Shown piece after piece: positions 1-5,161 of a stretch of 5,570 nucleotides of DNA. The stretch comes from Actinomycetota bacterium (GTDB lineage: Bacteria; Actinomycetota; Actinomycetes; Streptosporangiales; Streptosporangiaceae). The DNA lies in assembly GCA_003168295.1 (NCBI GenBank), contig PMST01000657.1, positions 895-6,464 of the forward strand, read 5' to 3'. How positions within the stretch are numbered: the stretch's first letter is position 1; the number at the start of each line of letters is the position of its first letter. Both the position numbers and the translations under genes were made by a program. The notes under the pieces are model-generated. The model was not told where the DNA came from, ran no database searches, and saw nothing but the letters and a program-made list of their open reading frames with translations.

Positions 1-1059
1 ACGGCGCTGGTACCGCTGCCGCGCAGCGCGCTGCGCGTGGTGGCGCTGAGCCAGCGGGCGGGCGCGGTCGAGGGCAAGGTGTTCGGGACCTACCTGGCCG
101 TCGCGCTCACCCACGCGCTGCGCGACACGCCACCGGGACGGCCCTGGCAGCACACCCTGTTCGTGCTGGGCGCGGACCAGCTGCGCGGCGACACGCTCGA
201 CCGGCTCAGCGATGTCTGCGAGAGCACCGGGACCGGGCTGGTGCTCGCCTACCGCACCATTTCCCCGCACGTCAAGCAGCGGCTCGGGCGCGGGAACGCT
301 GCCGTCGCCTTCATGCGGCTTGGCAACGCCGAGGACGCCAAGGCCGCGAGCGAGCAGCTCGGCACCGAGCACCGGTTTGTGCTGTCCCAGCTCACCGAGA
401 CAATAGGTCTTTCCGTAACGGACACCACCGCGAGCGCGTACACAAGCACCACAGGTTCGGTGAATTCGGCCGCCACGTCAAGGTCGGTCACCGAAGGGTC
501 TTCCCGCAGTACCGGACACGGCCACAGCGACGGCGGCAGCCCGCTGCTTCCGTCGCGGGCCACGCACTCCCGCAGCGTCCAGGACAGCGACTCGCGGAGC
601 ATCGGCGAAAGCGACTCGTTCAGCACCGGCCTGTCCTGGAGCACCGCGTGGGGGCTGACGACGACAATGGCCACTGGTGACAGCGAATCGCTCGCCCGCG
701 CCCTGCAGCGTTCTCGCGAATTCCTCGTCGAGCAGCACGAACTCCAGCAGCTTCCGGCCAGCGCGATGATCATCACGTACGCGGCCCCGGCCGGGCGGCA
801 GGTGGTGATGGCCGACGCCAATCCGGGTATCGGCGGCCTCGGCGTGGCCACCCCGCTGACGCTGGAGGAGTTCGCGGACATGCCGGGCGGGATGGCGGCT
901 CGGCCGGCCGCTGCGGCTCCGCCGGCCGCCACGGACCAGCGCCCGGGGCCCGCACCCGGCGGAAGCGAGCCGGTGAACTGGCGTACCGGCGACAACCGGC
1001 CGGCCCCCAATCTCGGGCCTCCGCCGCCCCGCCTTGACTGGCGCAAACGGCGATCCTGA
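1..1059 (+). CDS. C-terminal part of a VirD4/TraG/HerA-like ATPase (5' end outside window)
   Basis: The reading frame is open from the first base, so the N-terminus, including any Walker A motif, lies outside the window; a GTG at 37 is only an internal codon. Residues are counted from base 1. Residues 53-61 (LFVLGADQL) sit where a Walker B strand is expected but lack the usual acidic pair. They are followed by a sensor-like region (GLVLAYRTI), then a segment with LGNAEDAKAASEQLG that resembles the TraM-recognition/C-terminal fold of VirD4-type coupling ATPases. Residues 138-230 are low complexity, with about 40 Ser/Thr in 93. Next come SREFLVEQHELQQLP (238-252) and ADANPGI (271-277), which look like the conserved closing segment of these ATPases. 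A Pro/Ala-rich, probably disordered tail (about 301-352) ends in basic residues. The likely role is a hexameric motor in DNA or protein translocation. The family is inferred from pattern memory; the substrate is unknown. The next ATPase-like gene lies 100 bp downstream. Confidence 0.6.
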   Translation, partial: TALVPLPRSALRVVALSQRAGAVEGKVFGTYLAVALTHALRDTPPGRPWQHTLFVLGADQLRGDTLDRLSDVCESTGTGLVLAYRTISPHVKQRLGRGNAAVAFMRLGNAEDAKAASEQLGTEHRFVLSQLTETIGLSVTDTTASAYTSTTGSVNSAATSRSVTEGSSRSTGHGHSDGGSPLLPSRATHSRSVQDSDSRSIGESDSFSTGLSWSTAWGLTTTMATGDSESLARALQRSREFLVEQHELQQLPASAMIITYAAPAGRQVVMADANPGIGGLGVATPLTLEEFADMPGGMAARPAAAAPPAATDQRPGPAPGGSEPVNWRTGDNRPAPNLGPPPPRLDWRKRRS

Positions 1060-1076
1060 CCACTGGGTGAGCGCGA

Positions 1077-1109
1077 CGGGGAGGCGCCCCGAGCGAACAT
1101 GCCCGGGCA
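1077..1109. other. Intergenic hairpin and adjacent palindrome after gene 1
   Basis: CGGGG (1077-1081) and CCCCG (1087-1091) can form a 5-bp stem with a 5-base loop, 18 bases after the stop codon of the upstream gene. It is followed by the perfect 10-bp palindrome TGCCCGGGCA (1100-1109). There is no T-run after either element, so this is not a classical intrinsic terminator. In DNA this GC-rich such short palindromes arise easily by chance. A weak terminator or pause site is possible. Confidence 0.2.
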
Positions 1110-1130
1110 CTCTGACGATAACGGTGGCGC

Positions 1131-1163
1131 AACTGAAAGTAAGATGATATTCACTTTAAGTGA
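1131..1163 (+). promoter_or_regulatory. AT-rich patch with inverted repeat at the start of gene 2 (candidate promoter/operator)
   Basis: About 33 bases rich in A and T stand out sharply from the GC-rich surroundings and directly precede and overlap the GTG start of the next gene. The patch contains the perfect inverted repeat TCACTT-T-AAGTGA (1151-1163), which covers the start codon, and smaller nested repeats (TGAA/TTCA and AAAGT/ACTTT). Possible -10 hexamers are TAAGAT (1140-1145) and GATATT (1146-1151), but I see no good -35 box at 16-18 bp. It could be a promoter with an operator, giving a leaderless or nearly leaderless transcript, since no Shine-Dalgarno sequence sits at the right distance from the GTG. 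Confidence 0.4.
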
Positions 1164-2929
1164 CTACGCGGCTCGATACCGGCGCAGTGCTCGCCGAGCT
1201 CAGCTCGGCCGGACGGCCGTGGCTCGCGATCGACATGGCCGGGTCCGCGAGCCTGGTCCGCGGCCCCGACGTGACGGTCATCGATATCGCGGACCCGTAC
1301 GCGGCGGCAGTCACCGTCAATCCCCTCGAGCCCGGGCCCGGGTATCCGGTCCAGGCGCACAGTGATCGCCTGGCCGGGCTGTTCGAGGCGGTCTTCGGGC
1401 CAGCCGAACCGGTGGCGGCGGCGCTGCGGGCGGGACTGCGGCGGACCTACGCCAGCTGCGGCTGGGATGCGGTCCCCCGCGCGGCCTCTCCCGGCATGGG
1501 CACGCCACTGGCCGTCCCCCTCTTCCGTCAGCTCAGGGCCGAGGTGATGGCCGCCGCGGAAGCACTCGGCTACAGCGCGAGCATGCAGGCGGCGGTCCGC
1601 GGTTTCCTGCGGGCCAGGCTCGACGCCCTGTGGGCGGGCCCGGCCGGGCGTTTCCTCGAGGGCGGTCACCCGGTCGACGTCGGGAGCCTGCGGTCCGGCC
1701 GCGTGCTGGTGACCAGCAGCGGCGTGGCCGATGACGAGGCCGCGTCCTTCCTGGCCGGCGTCCTGCTGGTCCGGCTCGCGGAACAGCCGCGTCCCCGAAC
1801 CGGGGCCGGCCGGGCCAGCCGCGATAACTGCACGCCGCAGGCCGGCCGGGAAGGCTCGCGCTTCACCGTGGTCATGGCGGCCGCGGACCACCTGACCGGC
1901 TCCCCCCAGGCGGCCGGCTGGTTCGGTCGGCTGCTCGGCGACGTCCGTTCCTGCGGCGCGGACGTCATCACGGTCGGCCCAGACGTCATCACGGTCGGCC
2001 CAGACGTCATCACGGTCGGCCCGGACGTCGTCACGGCCGGCCCGGACCGGACAGCGATGGCTATCGCGGCATCGGCGGCCGGTGCGGACCAGGTCGGCCG
2101 GTTGGTGCCGCCGGTGCTGCTCGGACGCAGATCGGCGGCTTGCGGCGAGCGGTGCGGACGCCGGCCGTGCGACGGGTATGAGCTGGACGCGGCCGGATTG
2201 CTCGCGCACGATGACGGACGGGTCTGGCTTCGGATCTGGGTCCAGGCGCTCGTGCTCGCGTTCCTCACCGGCCGGCCGCTGCCGCACGTGCCCGCGCCGC
2301 TGCGGCCCGGCTGGGGGGCGCTCAGCCCGCGCCGCCGCGAGTGCGTGCTGGCGACCGTGATCGATGGTGCGGTGACCGCCCGCGCGACGGCCCTGCGGCA
2401 AAGTTATGACCCGCGGTTCCTGATGTCGGTGGTCCGGGTGGTGACAGCCAGGATGCTGGACGCCGCCGACCTGCCCGCACGGCCATGGTCCCCGCTGCCG
2501 TTCCGTGCCGGGCACGTCTGGGTGATCCCGCAGCTGCGCTGGCTGCATGAGATGGAGCGGGTGAATCAGCCCGGCCCGGACCGGCTCCGCTTCGATGACG
2601 TCGCGCCGCCGCTCGACTTCGCCCTGGCCGGCCTGCCTGACTGGCCGGGTATCCGGGTCATGGACCGGCTCAGCGGCCTGCGGCGGCACCCGCTGTCGAT
2701 GGCATCTGAGCCTAACCGGCGGCTAGCCACCATCGCGCTGCTCGGCGTCGACGGCCCGGCGGACCTGGACGCGGACCTCGCGACCGCCGGGATAGGGCTC
2801 AGCCCGCAGCAGCGGCTGCGGCACGCGGCCGCGCTGATGGGGGCCGACGCTCCCGGTGAGCAGCCCGGCTGGCTCGAGGCCGTGCTGTCCTGGCCGCGGC
2901 AGTGTTCGTCGGGCCAGCCCGGAACGTGA
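1160..2929 (+). CDS. HerA/VirB4-like ATPase homologue lacking the Walker A region
   Basis: This 589-residue protein has no recognisable P-loop (GxxxxGKT). Its residues 20-25 (PWLAID) look like the strand that normally follows the Walker A domain. VNPLEP (53-58), HSDRLAGLFEAVFG (67-80) and LRRTYASCGWD (93-103) match the pattern of actinobacterial HerA/VirB4-type ATPases. FLEGG (165-169) through the SFLAGVLLVRLAEQ helix (196-209) also fits. Residues 235-245 (FTVVMAAADHL) occupy the Walker B position without the usual acidic pair. Residues 268-295 are four copies of a seven-residue repeat (DVITVGP). C328, C332 and C337 form a small Cys cluster. The start is fixed by a TAA stop at 1157-1159 immediately before GTG 1160, so the protein cannot extend upstream in this frame. 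No clear ribosome binding site is visible. The frame is intact with normal amino-acid composition, so it is more likely a real, possibly non-catalytic ATPase relative than a pseudogene. murT begins 27 bp downstream. Function unknown; family inferred. Confidence 0.7.
   Translation: MTTRLDTGAVLAELSSAGRPWLAIDMAGSASLVRGPDVTVIDIADPYAAAVTVNPLEPGPGYPVQAHSDRLAGLFEAVFGPAEPVAAALRAGLRRTYASCGWDAVPRAASPGMGTPLAVPLFRQLRAEVMAAAEALGYSASMQAAVRGFLRARLDALWAGPAGRFLEGGHPVDVGSLRSGRVLVTSSGVADDEAASFLAGVLLVRLAEQPRPRTGAGRASRDNCTPQAGREGSRFTVVMAAADHLTGSPQAAGWFGRLLGDVRSCGADVITVGPDVITVGPDVITVGPDVVTAGPDRTAMAIAASAAGADQVGRLVPPVLLGRRSAACGERCGRRPCDGYELDAAGLLAHDDGRVWLRIWVQALVLAFLTGRPLPHVPAPLRPGWGALSPRRRECVLATVIDGAVTARATALRQSYDPRFLMSVVRVVTARMLDAADLPARPWSPLPFRAGHVWVIPQLRWLHEMERVNQPGPDRLRFDDVAPPLDFALAGLPDWPGIRVMDRLSGLRRHPLSMASEPNRRLATIALLGVDGPADLDADLATAGIGLSPQQRLRHAAALMGADAPGEQPGWLEAVLSWPRQCSSGQPGT
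1961..2044 (+). repeat. In-frame tandem repeat, 4 units of 21 bp
   Basis: Units are 1961-1981, 1982-2002, 2003-2023 and 2024-2044. Units 1 and 2 are identical, unit 3 differs at its last base only, and unit 4 has two further changes. They encode DVITVGP three times and DVVTAGP once (residues 268-295). The preceding 21 bases (1940-1960, encoding DVRSCGA) share GACGTC and the D-V-x-x-x-G pattern and may be a decayed unit. The near-identity points to recent expansion by slippage or unequal exchange. The length is a multiple of three, so the frame is kept. Confidence 0.97.
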
Positions 2930-2940
2930 CCATAACCGGA

Positions 2941-2946
2941 TAGCAT
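2941..2946 (+). promoter_or_regulatory. Candidate -10 element (TAGCAT) before murT
   Basis: TAGCAT fits the actinobacterial TAnnnT -10 pattern and lies 10 bases before the murT ATG, so a transcript starting here would have almost no leader. No convincing -35 box is found at 16-18 bp; the GGAAC at 2921-2925 is the nearest recognisable element. The murT start has at most a weak GAG before it, which suits leaderless translation or coupling to the upstream gene. Confidence 0.35.
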
Positions 2947-2956
2947 CGGGCCCGAG

Positions 2957-4222
2957 ATGAGCACTAGCAGCCCGCCGTCGCGGCGGTTCAGCCTTCCCCT
3001 CCGTGCGCGTCTGGCCACCACGGTCGGCGGCGCCGCCGGCCGGGCTTCCCGGCTGGCCGGGCGCGGCGACGGATCAGTGATCGGCGGGGTCATCGGCCTG
3101 CGGCTGAAACCGGATCTGCTCTCCCTGCTCGCGCGCGGCCGGCAGGTCATCCTGGTGACCGGAACCAACGGGAAGACCACCACGACCAGGCTGATCACGG
3201 CGGCGCTCGGCACCCTCGGCCAGCAGATCGCGTCCAACGCGTTCGGCGCCAACATGGATGCCGGCCTGGTCGCCGCGCTCGCCAAGGCCCCCGACGCCAG
3301 CCTGGCCGTCCTGGAAGTCGACGAGAAATACATGCCGGCCATGCTCGAGGCGACGGCCGCGCGGGTGGTGGTGCTGCTGAACCTGAGCCGGGACCAGATG
3401 GACCGCGCCGCGGAGATCTGGATGCTGGCCCGCCGCTGGCGGGCGGCCCTGGCCGCCGCACCCAACGGCCGGGTCATCGCGAACGCCGACGATCCGCTCG
3501 TGGCCTGGGCGGCCGGAAAGGCCCGCCAGGTCACCTGGGTGGCGGCCGGTCAGCGCTGGCACGACGACTCATGGTGCTGCCCGAATTGCGGCGCGCACCT
3601 GCAGCGGGACGGCGAGGACTGGTACTGCGGTGAGTGCCCGAACCGGCGCCCTCCGGTCAGCTGGGTGCTCGCGGGCGACGAGGTGATCGATCCGACCGGA
3701 AAGTCGTGGCCGCTTGACCTGATCTTGCCCGGCCGGGCCAACCGGTCGAACGCCGTGGTCGCGCTCGCGGTGGCGGACGTCTTCGGGGTGGGCGTCTCGC
3801 AGGCGATGGGCGCGGTCCAGCAGGTGCGGTCGGTGGCCGGGCGGTACACCCAGATCGAGCGCCGCGGCTGCGCGCTGCGGCTGCTGCTGGCCAAGAACCC
3901 GGCGGGCTGGCTGGAGGCGCTTGACGTGCTGGCCCCGCCGCCCGCGCCCGTCCTGCTAGCCGTGAACGCGCAGGTGCCGGACGGACGGGACACCTCATGG
4001 CTATGGGACGTGGACTACCGCAGGCTACGCGGGCGCCAGGTCCTCGTGACCGGGGAGCGCAAGACCGACCTCGCGGTCAGGCTGGAGGCTGACGAGGTGG
4101 CATTCCGCATCGTCGGAGGCGTCGACGAGGCCGTGGACGCGGCCCACAGCCCGTCCATGGAAGTAATCGCGAACTACACGGCGTTCCAGCAGATCCGTAC
4201 GGTGCTCGGGCGTACGGACTGA
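2957..4222 (+). CDS. murT: Lipid II isoglutaminyl synthase, Mur ligase-like subunit MurT
   Basis: MurT is the ATP-dependent ligase subunit that amidates the alpha-carboxyl of D-Glu in the lipid II stem peptide, using ammonia from GatD, at the cytoplasmic face of the membrane. The P-loop VTGTNGKTTTT is at residues 67-77. LEVDEKY (119-125) holds acidic residues expected to bind magnesium, and NLSRDQMDR (142-150) is a family signature. A four-cysteine zinc ribbon insertion (C208, C211, C224, C227) is typical of MurT and absent from ordinary Mur ligases. LPGRANRSNAVVAL (257-270) and LAKNPAG (311-317) follow. In the C-terminal domain, DGRDTSWLWD (342-351) contains the Asp thought to complete the GatD catalytic triad; D345 is my tentative choice. 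ANYTAFQQIR (405-414) closes the protein. The 421 residues match the family's usual length, and the N-terminus before the P-loop looks normal, supporting ATG 2957. It lies 27 bp after the ATPase-like gene and 87 bp before gatD. Confidence 0.96.
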   Translation: MSTSSPPSRRFSLPLRARLATTVGGAAGRASRLAGRGDGSVIGGVIGLRLKPDLLSLLARGRQVILVTGTNGKTTTTRLITAALGTLGQQIASNAFGANMDAGLVAALAKAPDASLAVLEVDEKYMPAMLEATAARVVVLLNLSRDQMDRAAEIWMLARRWRAALAAAPNGRVIANADDPLVAWAAGKARQVTWVAAGQRWHDDSWCCPNCGAHLQRDGEDWYCGECPNRRPPVSWVLAGDEVIDPTGKSWPLDLILPGRANRSNAVVALAVADVFGVGVSQAMGAVQQVRSVAGRYTQIERRGCALRLLLAKNPAGWLEALDVLAPPPAPVLLAVNAQVPDGRDTSWLWDVDYRRLRGRQVLVTGERKTDLAVRLEADEVAFRIVGGVDEAVDAAHSPSMEVIANYTAFQQIRTVLGRTD

Positions 4223-4255
4223 AACGCCCGGCGCGCGGCCAGGACGGCATGCCGG

Positions 4256-4284
4256 GCGGACAGAACGTGCCGTGCGGACAGAAC
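4256..4284 (+). repeat. Short direct repeat between murT and gatD
   Basis: GCGGACAGAAC occurs at 4256-4266 and again at 4274-4284, a period of 18 bp. It lies in the 87-bp murT-gatD gap, upstream of the gatD ribosome binding site. It may be a small tandem duplication or a paired binding site; nothing else supports a function. Confidence 0.7.
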
Positions 4285-4297
4285 CAGCCACACCCGC

Positions 4298-4304
4298 GGG
4301 AGGA
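4298..4304 (+). promoter_or_regulatory. Strong ribosome binding site for gatD
   Basis: GGGAGGA ends 5 bases before ATG 4310 and closely matches the anti-Shine-Dalgarno sequence. It is the best ribosome binding site in the window and decides the gatD start. Translation therefore probably includes the N-terminal extension that other GatD proteins lack. Confidence 0.8.
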
Positions 4305-4309
4305 ACCAT

Positions 4310-5140
4310 ATGAGCGAGGGTCTAGGGCGGCACCGACTGGGGCCCAGAGGACCGCAAATAATTGGTGCCCCCGTGCGGCCCGGACCTGGGCTATCTGGTG
4401 CCCCCGTGCGCCCCGGGCCTGGGTCAGCCGCTATCCGCCTGGTGTGGGTCTACCCGGACCTGCTGAGCACCTACGGTGATCGAGGCAACCTGCTGATGCT
4501 CGCTCGCCGGGCCAGGCTGCGCGGCATTGGTGTCGAGATCGCCGAGGTCAATTCCGATCAGCGGGTCCCCGTGGACGGTGACATCTACCTGCTTGGCGGG
4601 GGTGAGGACCTGCCGCAAGTCCTCGCGGCGCGCCGGCTGCGCGCCGACGGCGGCCTAGCGGCCGCCGCGGACCGGGGCGCGGTGATCTTCGCGGTCTGCG
4701 CCGGCTACCAGATCATCGGAGCCGAGTTCGGCGGCCCGGAAGGCGAGCCGGTTCCCGGTCTGAGCCTGCTCGACATCCGCAGCAGCCGTGGTGAGCGGCG
4801 CGGAGTCGGTGAGGTAACGGCCGACGTCGATCCGGCGCTCGGCGTGGAACGACTCACCGGGTTCGAGAACCACCAGGGCGTAACTAGGCGCGGCCCGGAC
4901 GTGAAGCCGCTGGCCGCCGTGCTCACCGGCGTCGGCAACGGAGACGGCACCGAGGGCGCGTACTACGGGCGGATGGTCGGCACCTATCTGCACGGCCCGG
5001 TGCTCGTCCGCAATCCCAGCCTCGCCGACCTGCTGCTCAGCTGGGTGGCTGGCCCGCTACCCGCCATCGACCCCAGGCAAGAAGACCTGGTTCTGCAGCT
5101 CCGTGGCGAGCGCCTAGCGGCCCAGAGCGGCCCGGCCTAA
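4310..5140 (+). CDS. gatD: Lipid II isoglutaminyl synthase, glutamine amidotransferase subunit GatD
   Basis: GatD is a class I (CobB/CobQ-like) glutaminase that hydrolyses glutamine and passes ammonia to MurT for D-Glu amidation of lipid II. The conserved core begins near residue 43 with VWVYPDLLSTYGDRGN (45-60). LLGGGEDLPQ (94-103) follows, then the nucleophile elbow FAVCAGYQIIGAEFGG (127-142) with Cys130. GFENHQG (184-190) and GTYLHGPVL (224-232) contain conserved histidines, and H228 is the likely catalytic one. The third triad member is supplied by MurT. The protein has 276 residues where about 240 is usual. The excess is an N-terminal tail of about 42 residues with GAPVRPGPG at 19-27 and 30-38, probably disordered. 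The start at ATG 4310 rests on the strong ribosome binding site. An internal GTG at 4442 would give a standard-length protein but has no ribosome binding site. Likely co-transcribed with murT. Confidence 0.96.
   Translation: MSEGLGRHRLGPRGPQIIGAPVRPGPGLSGAPVRPGPGSAAIRLVWVYPDLLSTYGDRGNLLMLARRARLRGIGVEIAEVNSDQRVPVDGDIYLLGGGEDLPQVLAARRLRADGGLAAAADRGAVIFAVCAGYQIIGAEFGGPEGEPVPGLSLLDIRSSRGERRGVGEVTADVDPALGVERLTGFENHQGVTRRGPDVKPLAAVLTGVGNGDGTEGAYYGRMVGTYLHGPVLVRNPSLADLLLSWVAGPLPAIDPRQEDLVLQLRGERLAAQSGPA
4364..4423 (+). repeat. Direct repeat in the gatD 5' end (2 x 27 bp, 33-bp period)
   Basis: Copies are at 4364-4390 and 4397-4423 and differ at 2 of 27 bases. Each encodes the same nine residues, GAPVRPGPG, separated by LS. 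The repeat falls wholly within the part of the reading frame that precedes the conserved GatD fold, so a duplication here would be tolerated. Confidence 0.93.
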
Positions 5141-5141
5141 C

Positions 5142-5156
5142 GCCGCAGGCTGCGGT
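5142..5156. terminator. Small GC hairpin between convergent genes
   Basis: CCGCA (5143-5147) pairs with TGCGG (5151-5155) around a GGC loop, and a G-T pair (5142/5156) can extend it. It fills most of the 21-bp gap between the gatD stop and the stop of the minus-strand methyltransferase, so it could act in both directions. There is no T-tract on either side and the stem is short. It is a weak, tentative terminator call. Confidence 0.3.
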
Positions 5157-5161
5157 TGCGG

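Noticed and set aside
249..1154. 301-codon minus-strand frame opposite the first gene
   Set aside because: It mirrors the Ser-rich region and C-terminus of the plus-strand gene. Its composition is low complexity and no family pattern is visible.
1099..1365. 88-codon plus-strand frame starting at ATG 1099 in the intergenic region
   Set aside because: It overlaps the ATPase-like gene in another frame for most of its length, and its product is mostly Arg/Gly/Pro. The stretch before 1160 is better explained as a regulatory region.
1961..2044. CRISPR-like or iteron-like array
   Set aside because: The 21-bp units are contiguous with no spacers, number only four, and preserve a coding frame, so a protein-coding tandem repeat explains them.
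1151..2689. 512-codon open frame on the minus strand, opposite the ATPase-like gene
   Set aside because: Its product is dominated by Arg, His, Pro, Gln and Asp with no recognisable domain. The plus-strand frame has balanced composition and family motifs. Long antisense frames are expected in DNA this GC-rich.
1160..2929. Calling the ATPase-like gene a pseudogene
   Set aside because: The Walker A region is missing, but the remaining 589 codons are uninterrupted with normal coding composition, so loss of function is not shown by the sequence alone.
2566..3534. 322-codon minus-strand frame spanning the gene 2/murT junction
   Set aside because: It is antisense to motif-bearing murT sequence, is Ser/Arg/Ala-rich, crosses two real genes and shows no domain.
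4249..4479. 76-codon plus-strand frame between murT and gatD
   Set aside because: It overlaps the 5' end of gatD in another frame, has no ribosome binding site of its own and no recognisable sequence; gatD has the strong site and the conserved motifs.
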